Counted from the stretch's first letter, positions 22,633 to 33,950 are shown. The stretch is DNA of 64,000 nt from Gerris lacustris (GCA_951217055.1 OX578283.1:66978475-67042474), one strand, 5' to 3'. Notes: generated by a model from the sequence alone, not told the origin. Made by a program: numbers and translations.

Positions 22633-22688
22633 CTGAAGAATTCCTCTTCTTTACCACACTAGCGTGGTAAAGAAGAGGAATTCTTCAG
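22633..22688. repeat. Perfect 25-bp-arm hairpin in family E
   Basis: CTGAAGAATTCCTCTTCTTTACCAC is followed by ACTAGC and then its exact complement. The homologous copy at 37262-37311 is slightly degraded, which suggests the hairpin is an ancestral feature of the element. It lies about 100 bp upstream of the recombinase-like ATG. Confidence 0.85.
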
Positions 22689-23248
22689 AACTATGAGACG
22701 CGCATGCGCAATGAATACAAGTACGTAAAGAATCACTTTCTACGCATCTAAACAATGATATAATGTTTATATTTCGTATCAATCGTAGATAAAAAATATT
22801 AACCCAGTCTAAAAAACACCAAATTTTATTTACTTATATATATTTTTTTTAAAAAGTACAAATTTGTCTAAATATAATGTTGATGAAAATATATATATGT
22901 ATACTATTTAATTTTAAAATCCTAATTTGTATTGGTCAAAATTAAATGGTATTTTTAGAATGACAAATTATGTTTACAATAATATATAAATAATTAAAAA
23001 AGAAAATATTTAATTAATTAATTTAAACCATTATTTAATTGGGGTCTCACTGACCCCTGAATGGAGTTTACTTAAAAAAAAAAAATATGTGTTTCAGTCT
23101 AGGGTTAAGAAGGCAGATCGCAAAATGGGGCCTTCCCCGGAAAACTTTCCCCGACTTCTCCCGGTCAGAGGCCCCTGCCTCTGGACCCTCCGGTAAATTG
23201 CGTCCATGGACCCGCGGTGTGCCGTGGCTATAAGCTATTTTTCTTTTT

Positions 23249-24462
23249 TGCTTCCGAGCTTACCGAAAATTTTTGGTTCCGTGTCTGTCTGTCTGTCTGT
23301 CGGTCTGTCATTCCATTTTTGCGAACCAACATATATTAAAAACTACACGTTCAATTTTAATAATGAAATTTGGGTGGTTGGTCATAATTAGCCCATTGTT
23401 GGTCCCATATATGTTTCAACCTTCTGCGCCTATTTGTTTCTCTTCCACATGCGCACAAACATACAAATTAATTTACACCTATAGCTTCAAAAGTATTTAT
23501 CTAATTTGAATGAAAATTTATAGTTTATCGAAAGTAACCCGCAGATAGCCCCAGATTAATTTTAACCATCTACGCTCTTTAATTGACCCTTATATTTTCC
23601 TGCGTTTGTCTGTTCGTCCGTCCTGTCACCTGCTCTCACGGCTACACCTTTCGTCCGATCACTTTGAAATTTGGCATGTATGTGTCTTGTACCTACCCAC
23701 ATATTTTAAAAATATAGCGACTTAAAAAAAAAATCAGGGTAAAAAAACTTAAGGGTTAATTTTTTTTTTTTTTCGACACCGTGAGGGTTATCATATGAAA
23801 AGGGTACGTCGAGCTGATTACAAATATATATAATTATTAATTTGGTTGTAACTTTGATAGGGCGAGCGTAGGCAAGTTTGAAGTGGGTGTGAAACGTGTT
23901 CCCCTCCACCCACTATCTCGCTTATGCGAAGAGCAAAAAATCTGAAATAATTCCTGAACATTCTTCGACCAAAAGTAAAGATACCACTTTTTGGAAATTT
24001 CAAAAAAAAAAAATATTATTTTATTTTTTAATGACAAAATACGTTTTTTTTATAATTATTGTCTTTTTGATGTATTTATATGGTTGTAGTCCGGTTCAGT
24101 GGCAAAAAAATACTATATCAGAAGTTTGTTAATGTGTTTTGAGAATATCAGACCCATAGGATAGTTCAAAGTAAGCATTTTAGCATTTTAAAAAACACCA
24201 TCAATAGGGTACTACTTAAACTATACTGTGTGGCCTACGGACCCTCACTGTTTGCTGACTAGCACACACTTGACCTGTTTATTGCTAAATTAATACTTTA
24301 ATTCGTGTGAAAAATCTGTAAATCAATTTTGACAGATAAAAAAAAACGGGAGAAACAACTAAACCAATTTGACAATAATGACTTGTAAAAGCATAAAATC
24401 AATAAAGTACGTAGATATGATGCGAGGAAGTTATGTGCCACACCAATTGACAGTCTATTTTG
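23249..24462 (+). mobile_element. Family A element split by family F
   Basis: The A head and body occupy 23249-23582 (TTGCTTCCGAGCTTACCGAAAA, (CTGT)n, GCGAACCAACATATATT, ...GCTCTTTAATT). The A tail resumes at about 24286 (AATTAATACTTTAATTCGTG) and ends with ACACCAATTGACAGTCTATT at 24460. The intervening 700 bp is family F. Confidence 0.75.
23583..24285 (+). mobile_element. Family F element, copy 2, nested in A
   Basis: Alignable over its whole length with 11861-12594: CACGGCTACACCTTTCGTCCG, GACACCGTGAGGG, AGGGCGAGCGTAGGCAAGTTTG, ACATTCTTCGACCAAAAGTAAAG, then GTGTGGCCTACGGACCCTCACTG. The first about 25 bases of the left terminus are missing. Where copy 1 has 21 C this copy has CCCCTCCACCCA. 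Confidence 0.75.
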
Positions 24463-24465
24463 ATA

Positions 24466-27408
24466 ATGTGCCGTGGGCTAAAAAAGTTTGGGAAACACGC
24501 CTATAGATCCTCCACTGAATGTTACACCACTTAGGTTTGTTAGTTAACTAAAGGATTTAATTTAGTTAACTTACTAAAGCGAAAGACAAAAGACTATGTT
24601 TATGTTGTACTCAATTCTTAACATGAATATATGTAAAAAGCCTTTGATTTATACTTGGAACGAATAATTATTATCAAAAGTATGAAACTTGATTACAGCA
24701 AATGTAGGTTGGCTCCATCACGCAAGTTTTTCTTTATAACTTATAAATTGATTATTAAAAACCCTTCATAAACTTAGTTTTACTTTACGTTTAACTAGGT
24801 TTCTTCGAAACAAAACAACCATCAAAGGGTTCGAGCTAATTCAAGGTTTCCTCCCGTGATACACAACATCCTCGTATAAACAATGTAACCCTAATTTATT
24901 ATACGTCCATAATTGCATCATATTATTGTTTAAAATTTGAACAAGAAGCCGAATAAATATATAGTATTCAACGTAAAATATAAGATGAAGAATTAAGGTA
25001 GAAAGGAATTATACATCAAATAATGCTTCTTTCATATTTATTAAAAATGAAGTAGTTTCTTTGATTCAATGTACTAATACACATTAAAGAAATATATTAT
25101 TATATAAAACGAATGTTGGTCTGTACATTGATCAAAATTAAAAAAATTTTGGATACTTTTCCATTTTATACATTTGGTCTTCATCAAAATACGGTCCTTC
25201 AAACTATTTTTATGTTTGAGTGTAACCACCAGGTCTCACTTTATATGCGCAAAACTGGCTGAACGAAATCGATTAATTTTTGCGTAGTGATGTGCGCCAA
25301 AATGTGGCGCATATTGTAGACTTGGTTTTTTGAAAAATATTAAGTGGAACCTGAGGCAATGAATCATAAATATTCAAAGAAATATATTTGTTTTAAACTT
25401 TCCATAGCAATCAAAAAAGAGTATTTCTTAACTTTACATTAATTTGGTTTTCAGGGTTTCATTGGTTATACCAAAAAAACAGAAACCCTTTTAGTTTCAT
25501 CCCTGCGTCTGTCAGTAACTCTGTACGGTTCCAATAACTTTTGAATCAAAAGAGATAAAAACATGATACTTTGCAGAATTAAAGATTGTTTTGATGCGCA
25601 CACAGGAAAAATATAGCGAAATATCAGCTGTTCGAATAAATCGACGATGCCCACCCAACTCTGGACCTGAACCAGATCAAGAAGATCGGATATAGGGCTT
25701 ATCAGAGACGAGCGGGCTCTCACACCGCCATTCTTGCTTGGCTGGCAAAACACAACAGCAATGTAATACCGTGTTTGCACACTGTAATAGGCTACACAAT
25801 TTTGAGAGACACCAAAGGATCTGATGTTAGAACAGATCCTATGTGCCACGCAAGTGTGACACATAGGAACTGTTCTAACATCAAGCATTACGTCATTAAT
25901 ATGTTGGCTCGGCATTACGTCATGTCCTGCATCGTTTCGTCGCGTCTGATTCATCAGGGGCCCAAGGTAACCGTTAGAGTGAATTATGAACGATTTCAGC
26001 AAGTTTTATTTTTTACATTAAAGACTTATAACGGTTCTTTTATTGGTTCATTTTTAAAATCCGAACAATTTGATCATCCTAAAAACTCCGTTCCTAATTA
26101 ATGTGGATTAACGAAACTTTAATTCTGTTAACTTTTAATTTGGTCAGTAAAATTTTAAAAAAGCTTTTACATTAATTCTCATTTGAATCCTGTTGCATGT
26201 TATTAAAAAAATGTAATGTTAAAAAAATCTTCAAATAAATGAAAATACGAATACAATGAGAGTAGAAGAGGAAGCATTTGTGAAATGCTATTAAGAAAGT
26301 GACAAAATAGTTCATTTTGTAAGAGAACTGGAAATGGAACTTCCAATAAGCTGGAAAAGACTTCTGAGAAAAGTTACACCAGAAGATAGATAAATATTCG
26401 CTACATTAAGGCTTTCTACCTTTCCACTCTATTTTCTTCTACCTATATATACTTTTGAACCAACAACTCTTATTTCTGCAATGATCCCAAGGAAAAAGAG
26501 AAAAGAAATCAGTAACAACATCGTTCCATCTTGATTTACCAGTGACAAGATAGATAAGCCATCTTCAATCTTCATTCAGAGAGGCTGGTTGAAGCCTGGC
26601 TCACCTTGCAGGAAATATCACTCCTTATGTAGTGGAACGGAATGATATAGCTGCCGCCCTCGGTATCCATCTTGAACCATCTGCAGAGAATTCCCATCTT
26701 GTATCCATCATGTATCAATCGTTCAACGCTTCACTTCACTGTATCCTCTACTCCATCTTCTTTTTTTTTTATTATAGGACTACAGGACAGATTTTTATTC
26801 AAAGATGAAGGTTTCTTTTTGGCGACGTAACACATATAAGGATTTTTTTTTCTACATTATACGTTGAGGATACGTTATTAGGGATGAAACCTCTGGTATC
26901 ATTCATAACCTGTCAAAATCAAGGAATGACAAATTACTAGGACCGTCCTTCTGCAACCCTCCCTCCCAGATATACTTGATTATACATTCATTTATTCCTC
27001 TCTTGTGCTGCACAATTCTGCCAATAACGCCCGTTCACATCCTTCACTTGAAACCTCCTCTATGGTTGTTTTCCGCTACGATTCACAAGTGAATTCCGTA
27101 TAACCTTTGACGTTACTCAAGCAGTAATACGCCAAAATTAACTCTGTGTTCGGTGAATGACAAATCGTGGGAAATCTGCAGGAGCATTCAACCACTCTCT
27201 TATAATGCATTACACCAAAAACAATTCCCCAAACATTCTCGGCTCTAAACATTGATAAATATCAAGGATATCTCAGTTGAAGAATAATTCTTACAAGTTT
27301 TCACCTTTGACAATTTTGGATTACTTGTTTCTTGGATCATATAGGTGATCAGAGATATATTCTTTCTTTATCTTTTCATTTCTAATAATTACAAGATAGA
27401 ACTTTTTA
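24466..27408. other. No gene seen; one long hairpin
   Basis: No supported gene. 25822-25883 is a hairpin (TGATGTTAGAACAG...CTGTTCTAACATCA with a CTATGTG/CACATAG inner stem). The longest frame, 178 codons on the minus strand (25466-26002), overlaps an opposing 108-codon frame through this palindrome and shows no domain. 26255-26395 contains a lysine- and glutamate-rich interrupted frame of unknown origin. Confidence 0.4.
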
Positions 27409-27409
27409 T

Positions 27410-27736
27410 ATACTGCGTTTTTAAATTTTCTGTCATAAATCATAAATTTGAAACCCGTCAAAATGAAGATTGTAAATATGTCAAAACAAAAAAAATATCT
27501 TGCGGATTTTTTCCGAACTATGTAACTTTCTATACAGCAAAATTTGCTTAAAACGAATTAAATTCTGCTGAAAGATGGCTGAAAGTATTAAAATAATGCA
27601 TTGTTATCGTGTTCTGAGCTATTCTAGAAGTTTCAAATGTTTAGCTACTAGGGAAGTTAGTTAAAAATCGATTGCAATATTTGAACTGGACAAACAAACA
27701 AACAAACAAGAAAGCAAGCTAATAAAAACGTAGTAA
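27410..27736 (-). repeat. Family B element, internally deleted
   Basis: Both ends are recognisable (TACTGCGTTTTTAAATTTTCTG and GCTAATAAAAACGTAGTA), but the left-central third is missing. The join falls right after the terminal 20 bases. Confidence 0.75.
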
Positions 27737-29497
27737 ACATCATTCGACTGCAAGTTTATCTACCAACTAACAAATATAACTAACTAATAATTCTAAATTA
27801 GACTTTTTTCTCTCGAGAAAAGAATTAGTAGCAAGTATTATTTAAATTACTTAAAAATAAGATTAAATGATTTGACAATGATGTTTAGCACACATTTGAA
27901 GAAATTGTTATGTAAAATAGAAAATTATAATGGAATAAAATTGTTGAGTAATTCATGGATTTAAGGAAAGCTTGATAATGACCCAAGGAGGGGTTGAAAT
28001 ATCGCACTAAATTAAAATATGAGAACTTTAAAGTTTTTATTTATACTACCCATTAGACCATTGAAGCATTTTCCTAATCAATACAACCCGTTGATATATT
28101 ACATACACGTAGTATATATAGTGAGAAAGAATTGTCAAAGCGCGAAAAATAGATTTTTAGATTTGATGGATTTACACGTTTCAAAGTACCCTGCGTCCAA
28201 AAAAGGGATTTTAAAAATTGTCTGTCATTCGTCTTTCCTATAATTAACATAATTTGTTCAGAAGAGTCATTCCTTCACGAGAAATATAATTATTGGGGCA
28301 CTACCCTCAAAAACCCCTGATAAAACGTATTTTAATTCTCGAAAACTAATTGTATTAAACAATTTTAAAATTAACTGTATTTAATTACTGAGAAAATAGC
28401 TATAATTCATGCGATGGGTGAGTAGGTCAAGTTCAAATTACTGCCGAAGAGGAATTATTTTGTTGGTAAATGTTCAATAATAATTAAATCAAAAATAAGT
28501 CCGAATAACTAACTAATGAAGAACATTGGACCAACTAATTATGAACTCTAATTATGTATGTAATGTGTTTTAGCGGAGAAAAACCATACTCATGAAATGT
28601 TTATAAGGAATAAATTATGTAGCTTTTTGTGTATGGTTCAACTTTTCCCTTGGCCTTGAAATTGGATATTTTTTTGGTTGCTCAATAATTTCAAATGTAA
28701 ACTAAGTGACAATTCATTTTAAAGGTATTGATAAAAAAAAAGAACAGCGCAAACTAGAGGTTATCTAGTTATCTCAATGCTATTTAAAATGGGGACCAAT
28801 TAACTAATTGATTCTCGTCAATGCTAGCACAAAACTGACGAAATGACATAATACTTAACCCCTGCTAATACCTCAGGACCAAATCAATTAAGGCTGGTGA
28901 AAGTTAGCTTAACTTTTGGTGTTTCTCAAGAATTTGTCTTTTTTGAATTGCCGCCATTTCTGATGATTTCTGAGCTAGACCATTAAAACGAGGTGTTGCT
29001 TGGTAGGAGGGTTTTACATTCAGGATTTTTTAGATAACCCGAAATCCTCAAATTTGGAGGAGGGAGTAATGTTGCACCATAAGCTAAAAACGGGGACGCA
29101 CTTAAGCATTCGAATGAGCATGCTTTCGCCCCGTTTTGCTCAGATGTGTACAGGGTTAGCCGAATGGATGCGTATGCCTAAACCCGATCTGAGCATTGTC
29201 GCCACATCAAAGTGAGCACGTGCTCGGTTCGTGCTCAGTGAGGACGGAGTTAACAAATCAGGTCGGGCCGAACAATATGAGCTGACTCCCCCTCTCCTTT
29301 CTGACAATTTTGTTTTTTTTTGGGGGGGGGGGGGGGGGGGGGGTTGCCATTTAATTAATTTACTTGGGGTCCACGACAGACTAGCATTTGGGAACCAAAG
29401 CTCTAGTGAATCACCGCCTTAAATATAAATCTTTATGCCTTATAAAAGTTATTGGGATGTCCCAACAACTTTTACTAACCCTGTACACATATTATAT
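27737..29497. other. No gene seen; possible MITE and poly-G
   Basis: 28010-28250 is weakly similar to 39115-39350 (GATTTACACGTTT... and AAAAAAGG-ATTTTAAAAA motifs). 29070-29265 is GC-richer and has loosely inverted ends (GCACTTAAGCATTCGAATGAGCATG against CACGTGCTCGGTTCGTGCTCAGTG). A 22-base G run lies at 29322-29343. Confidence 0.35.
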
Positions 29498-29540
29498 ACA
29501 TGGTGGGCAAAAAAAACGCAACTTTTTTGAACACATATTG

Positions 29541-29655
29541 TGTCAAGAAACCAGGACAAGTTAAAGTTAAAGTTGTTTGTTTATATTTAATTTACTTTAT
29601 TGTCAATTTATTGAAATATGTACAGTTGTCTTTAAATCATTAAAAGGATTTGACA
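29541..29655 (+). repeat. 5' LTR of the BEL/Pao element
   Basis: Starts TGTCAAGAAACC and ends AAAAGGATTTGACA. It is identical to the 3' LTR except GGATTTGACA versus GGATGTGACA. At 115 bp it is short for this superfamily. Confidence 0.9.
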
Positions 29656-29658
29656 TTG

Positions 29659-29672
29659 TGGCGACCGTGACA
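29659..29672 (+). promoter_or_regulatory. Primer binding site, tRNA-Arg
   Basis: TGGCGACCGTGACA, three bases after the LTR, is the complement of ...TGTCACGGTCGCCA, the 3' end expected (with CCA) of an insect-type tRNA-Arg(UCG). Identification of the tRNA is from recalled tRNA sequence. Confidence 0.7.
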
Positions 29673-29754
29673 TTTTCGTAAAGAAAAATTTTGAAGAAAT
29701 TTTTCAAGAATTAATTCGTGTCAATATTGGACGGCGAATATTAAGAAGTTAAAG

Positions 29755-31611
29755 ATGGAACTTCAGAAGAAATCAAGAAAGGCAAATCGGGCCATTCTAA
29801 CGAGAACAATGACGAAGATGGAGCAAGTAGTGGCAATCGTTCCTCCAGACGTCACAGCAATAAGGTGCTTGTCAACTGCATTGAATGAAAGGTACTTAGT
29901 GATTAAGGCGTTAGATTTAGCGATATTTGAGGGAATGTTGACTCAGGATGCTTCCGAAAATGATTTGGAAACAGAATTAAGTTCTGCGGAGGAGTACCTA
30001 CTCAAGTATCTAAAGGTTAAAAGCTATTTAGAAAACATCATTCCACCAGCTCAAAATCCACAGTCAGAGGGACCGTCGGAATTAGAAACTGCTCGTTCGG
30101 GGGTATTTCCTGGGGGGCAAAGTAAGAGGTTGAAACTACCCAAAATTGAATTCATCCGATTTAATGGGGATGTTAAGGAATGGCTAATATTTTGGGGTCA
30201 ATTTAAAAAAATTGATGACGACCATGATAGGAGTGATGATGATAAGTTTCAGTATTTATTGTTAGCTACTGTCCCCAACTCTAGAGCTAGGGAGGTAGTT
30301 GAAAGTTTCCCACCTGGGGGAGAACATTATAAAAGCGCCATTTCGAGTCTGAAGGATAGATTTGGGGGAGAGAATTTATTGAAATCCTCAAAAGATTATA
30401 GTAAAACGGAGGAAAAATATGAAAGTAAGTCAATCGAATTGTATGTAAAAAAGTATCTGGGAGAGCAAAGCGCAGAATATACAGATAGGGTTGTAAATAA
30501 ACATTTAAATTTGTTAGGAATTAAGGATCCAGGGGAACAGAAGTCTAAAAAGGAAGTGGAAATTGCCACTAAAGAAGAATTTTTGAGGACAATCGTGCGA
30601 AAAGAGGATGGTAGTTTTGAAATTAGTTTTCCTTTGAGCCTTGATAGTCCACCATTACCATCTAATAGGTTGTTAGCTGGAAGACGGCTAAGAGGGGCTA
30701 CAGCTAAGTTGTTAAAGGAAAATACAGACAAAACATCGGTCTTAAGAGTTGGATGGCACAAAGAATTAGATAAATTAAGTGTAAATTTATGTTGGGTTAA
30801 GAAAACAAGTTTTAATTTAGTCGTTATTACAAAAAAGGTTATTTTGTCTTTTGGATATACATTTTTTGACCCAATATGTGTACTGTCTCCGTTTGTTATA
30901 AAAGAAAAAGGATTAAAGGGTGTACCAGCTGCACTGCCACTAGATAGGGTACAAGGGATCCTAGTGTTTGAGGTAGCGTGGCTAGCGTTATTCAGATGTG
31001 CTAAGTTTGGGGCAGTTCATGTAGAACTAGTACCATTAGGACTTTTAACTAAAGTATTTTTATTAGCGTTACAAAGGTTTATCGCAAGGCGAGGGAGACC
31101 TAGAACTATGTATGGCCATGTATATAATGGGACAAATTCTATCGGGGCTAACAATACCTTTAAAGCGATAGAGTGGGGGATAGTAGCTAATGAAAGTAAT
31201 GATAGGAGGATTCAGTGGGATTTCAATCCTCCCACCGATTCGTGGTGGGGAGGTTGGTTGGAAAGTTTGGTTGGGTTAGAGAAAAATCTCTTGCGGCGCT
31301 CACCAGGAAAAGCGTCCATAACAGCAGGGGAAATGTCGACGGTCCTCTGTGAATGCGAAGCAGTATTAAACAACCAACCACTTACATATATACCATCTAA
31401 TCTTAATGATGAAGAGCCTATTCCACCTCGAAGAGCCTATCACCAAATTCAATTCGAAGTCTTCGGGGTAGTGAAGTTGAAGACTAAAAATTGGGAATGC
31501 CTGCGCCCCATACGTCTTTACCCGCTTGAGATTCCTGAACAGGAAGAGGACGTCGCAAGTGGTGCTCCTACTTTTCTGGGCTGGGAGTGTCAAGAAACCA
31601 GGACAAGTTAA
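29755..31611 (+). CDS. Fused Gag/Pol remnant of a BEL/Pao element, 618 codons, open throughout
   Basis: A single frame joins pieces of several normally separate domains. Residues about 1-127 are a Gag leader. About 128-215 are DUF1759-like (LPKIEFIRFNGDVKEW, FQYLL, YKSAISSLKDRFGG). About 250-318 are the pre-RT segment (RKEDGSFEISFPL, then PPLPSNRLLAGRRL). About 330-387 resemble the RT-distal region (FDPICVLSPFVIKEKGL). About 393-545 are an integrase core (AVHVELV, FLLALQRFIARRGRPRTMY, NGT-N-IGANN, WWGGWLESLV, TVLCECEAVLNNQPLTY). About 570-592 are the DUF5641 end (VVKLKTKNWECLRPIRLYPLE). The zinc knuckle, protease, the RT palm with YxDD and RNase H are missing. The integrase lacks its first Asp and the Asp expected before NGTN, so it should be inactive. 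The frame ends inside the 3' LTR. ATG 29755 is the first in frame after the primer site. A Gag-like product remains possible. Confidence 0.85.
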   Translation: MELQKKSRKANRAILTRTMTKMEQVVAIVPPDVTAIRCLSTALNERYLVIKALDLAIFEGMLTQDASENDLETELSSAEEYLLKYLKVKSYLENIIPPAQNPQSEGPSELETARSGVFPGGQSKRLKLPKIEFIRFNGDVKEWLIFWGQFKKIDDDHDRSDDDKFQYLLLATVPNSRAREVVESFPPGGEHYKSAISSLKDRFGGENLLKSSKDYSKTEEKYESKSIELYVKKYLGEQSAEYTDRVVNKHLNLLGIKDPGEQKSKKEVEIATKEEFLRTIVRKEDGSFEISFPLSLDSPPLPSNRLLAGRRLRGATAKLLKENTDKTSVLRVGWHKELDKLSVNLCWVKKTSFNLVVITKKVILSFGYTFFDPICVLSPFVIKEKGLKGVPAALPLDRVQGILVFEVAWLALFRCAKFGAVHVELVPLGLLTKVFLLALQRFIARRGRPRTMYGHVYNGTNSIGANNTFKAIEWGIVANESNDRRIQWDFNPPTDSWWGGWLESLVGLEKNLLRRSPGKASITAGEMSTVLCECEAVLNNQPLTYIPSNLNDEEPIPPRRAYHQIQFEVFGVVKLKTKNWECLRPIRLYPLEIPEQEEDVASGAPTFLGWECQETRTS

Positions 31612-31702
31612 AGTTAAAGTTGTTTGTTTATATTTAATTTACTTTATTGTCAATTTATTGAAATATGTACAGTTGTCTTTAAATCATTAAAAGGATGTGA
31701 CA
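31588..31702 (+). repeat. 3' LTR of the BEL/Pao element
   Basis: 115 bp, TGTCAAG...TGTGACA. It is preceded by a weak purine stretch GGGCTGGGAG that may be the second-strand priming site. The last eight codons and stop of the long frame lie inside it. Confidence 0.9.
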
Positions 31703-32001
31703 TATTGCTTAGCATCAGTAATTGATAGACATATGGGGTTTGCGGGGTCTGAAAACTACCATTCTTTTACTTTAAATTTCATATGTTTAATATTAAAAAC
31801 TATTGGGTGAAAGCCATGCTATGACGGTTTGAAATAGGGTCTTAAAAAGGTCGTTGTCCGGGTAGTAATTGTTGTTTGGACTTTTGTTTTGGACAGTTTT
31901 GATAGAATAAATTACCACATGGTAGAGTGTGTGTGGGGGGGGGGGGGTTGTAGGTAAGTGGTGTAATTTTTAGCGGTTTATTTTTTTGGCCCACCCCGTA
32001 T

Positions 32002-33411
32002 ATATCATTCATATACTAGAGTAGTGTTCCTGCGGCGAAGACTCACCTGAAGATGATTTGTTACTACTAAGGCAACCACATTTATTCCAATAAAATAAAT
32101 GTTTATTTTGATTTGTTGGTTTTCAAATAGAAATAATAACATATTCAAATATATAATAACTTACTTATAATAACTACTTAATTACCTATATTTTATTTTC
32201 TTCTAAATATAAAATTATGCCTGTAACCACGGGCTTAACGACTTGCATTATAAACTAAAAGAATATTGGAATAATACAGCAATTCAGATATATCAAAGGT
32301 TCGTTTCAACTTTTAATAAAATAAAGTGTTTATTGATCAACACTACTGCAGATATTTCTTCCCAGATAGTTGCCAGCATTGAAAAGTAAACGTGGTATCG
32401 ACAAATTATATTCTTTTTACAATTAGTATTAACTTTTGACACTCAGATTGGCCAAACCTATATGAGGAAAAAATAATTCCACTAGTCCTGTAAGAGGGGT
32501 AGGTCCAGTGACATTTTCATTTGCCTAGTTGGCCTTCTAGAATTCAAAATTCAGTGCTCTCATTGGCTCCCCTCCACATTTTTTTTTCTTTTTTTTTTGG
32601 TTTTTCCCGCGACGACATAATTTAATACAAATTGTAAAAAGATTTTTATCTACGACTTGCATTGTAAGTGGACTTTACATTGCTAATAACAGGGCGGGAA
32701 GTGATACTTCCCTCCCATGGGAGTGAAAAACAATCATACCAACTTAAAAGGTATTTTTTTTAGGTATTTTTTAAGTATTATGTTGGTAGTAAAGTTTTTC
32801 AGCTGTTTAACTAATTTTTCGGGAAGGTTACTTTAGGTTATCATACAAAGTCTTTTAGTATAAAAATTGTTCTTATTATTACATACTTAAACAGTTAATT
32901 ATTAGTAGATTTTTAATACCTATGTTTATGATATTGAAAATATTACTTGCAATGAAAAGATGTTAGATTTTTTTTTTGGTTTGTTTCTTTAAATATAATG
33001 TAACTTTTTTGTAAGTTTTTTTTTTGTATACTCATTACAAGTCTAGTTTTAATTTGTAGGTAAAACTTTTATACCAACAAACTTAATAGCTATTAGCCAT
33101 GGTGCACTAGTCGTAGATAACATTTAATACGCAACATAGATCGAAGTATTTCTGCTCTCGGGATTATCTCCCTCGGCTATGCCTCGGGAGCTAATACTAC
33201 AGTTATGTCCCTCGGCCATAAGGCCTCGAGAGCTAATGAAGTTTTCTTGAAAACTTAACTTCGAGCAGGAAAACATACTTCTCTCCCTTGTTGCTCAAAT
33301 AACTATTGTGATTGTATATTCACAAAGTGTTCTCAAGCGGCTTAAAAATAGAGTATGAAGACATATAAAATACTTACTTGAGTAGCCTTCGTTTGGCAGC
33401 TAAAACAATTT
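32002..33411. other. No gene seen
   Basis: 32440-32620 resembles, in reverse, 4310-4410 (GGCCAAACCTATATGAGG-AAAAA, CTCATTGGCTCCCCTCC). 33160-33300 has CCTCGG...CCGAGG-type hairpins. No coding signal. Confidence 0.4.
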
Positions 33412-33439
33412 ATAGTCCACAGGCCACCATAAGAAGTGA

Positions 33440-33570
33440 GTCGCTGATTGATAAAGTTTTCTTACCTTATGGAATCGCTTATTTATGCCTTGTCCACCGA
33501 TGAATTGGGTATATGGCAACTGGGCGCTGGGCCATTTCTTTTTTGTTGACGTGCCAAACTTGCCCTTCTG
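33440..33570 (-). CDS. Putative internal exon, left-arm copy (unidentified)
   Basis: On the minus strand the order is TCTCTTTTCAATGTTCCCGCAG, then a 102-base phase-0 segment (about 33465-33566), then GTAAG. Translation begins KGKFGTSTKKKWPSAQLPY and continues TQFIGGQGINKRFHK. The codons and composition look like real protein rather than repeat noise. I do not recognise the family. There is no neighbouring exon in the window. It could be a genuine exon of a large gene, a processed fragment carried by an element, or an exon of an unknown transposon. Confidence 0.45.
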
Positions 33571-33837
33571 CGGGAACATTGAAAAGAGATAGATAAAGTT
33601 TTGATTTTCACAGGATCGTTTAATTAAATTATTTAAAAAACAGTGGTAAAGGTGGCCACCGATAAGAGTGGTCCGTTTGGGGTGTCCACCGCCCTAAACA
33701 TATCGCTCTCCGGGGACGTTGAAAAGAAAACAGACCACTCTTATCGGTGGCCACCTTTACCACTGTTTTTTAAATAATTTAATTAAACGATCCTGTGAAA
33801 ATCAAAACTTTATCTATCTCTTTTCAATGTTCCCACA

Positions 33838-33950
33838 GAGGGGCAAGTTTGGCACGTCAACAAAAAAGAAATGGCCCAGCGCCCAGTTGCCATATACCCA
33901 ATTCATCGGTGGACAAGCCATAAATAAGCGATTCCATAAGGTAAGAAAAC
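33838..33950 (+). CDS. Putative internal exon, right-arm copy (unidentified)
   Basis: Plus-strand twin of the exon on the left arm: acceptor TGTTCCCACAG, open segment from about 33839 to 33940, donor AAG|GTAAGA. Relative to the left copy it differs at the base before the acceptor CAG (G/A), at the first codon (K/R) and at one glycine codon (G to A, GGQAINKR). The frame stays open through both and continues to 33997 without a start codon of its own that is convincing. Confidence 0.45.

Larger units (their letters stand above)
22222..22795 (-). mobile_element. Family E element, intact copy
   Basis: About 570 bp. The ends carry AATCGTAGATAAA motifs in opposite orientation, and the left part is hairpin-prone (GCATTTTGCATGCGAGTGTGG against CCACACTCGCATGCAAAATGC). 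It holds a 56-base hairpin at 22633-22688 and a short coding start at 22397-22534. Related copies are at 37155-38330 (split) and 60225-60520 (no coding part). Confidence 0.7.
29536..31707 (+). mobile_element. Internally deleted BEL/Pao LTR retrotransposon with TATTG target duplication
   Basis: Two 115-bp LTRs (29541-29655, 31588-31702) start TGTCAAG, end TGACA and differ at one base. They are flanked by the 5-bp direct repeat TATTG (29536-29540 and 31703-31707). A primer site complementary to the 3' end of an arginine tRNA follows the left LTR. One long frame fills the interior. At 2162 bp it is far shorter than an autonomous BEL/Pao element and lacks protease, the RT palm and RNase H, so it can only have moved in trans. 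The near-identical LTRs suggest a fairly recent insertion. Confidence 0.9.
29498..32001 (+). mobile_element. Small element D1 interrupted by the BEL/Pao element
   Basis: The outer ends TGGTGGGCAAAAAAAACGC (29500) and TTTTTTTGGCCCACCCC (about 31997) are inverted. Removing 29541-31707 leaves a unit of about 340 bp matching 36612 onward: GAACACATATTGCTTAGC here versus GATCACTTATAGCTCAGC there. The unit encodes nothing. The 12-base G run near 31937-31948 is longer than in the homologue. Confidence 0.75.

Noticed and set aside
25466..26002. 178-codon open frame on the minus strand
   Set aside because: Overlaps an opposing 108-codon frame across a hairpin, has no domain motif, and its composition looks like a translated repeat.
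30396..30761. 121-codon minus-strand frame inside the BEL/Pao element
   Set aside because: Antisense shadow of the long Gag/Pol frame.
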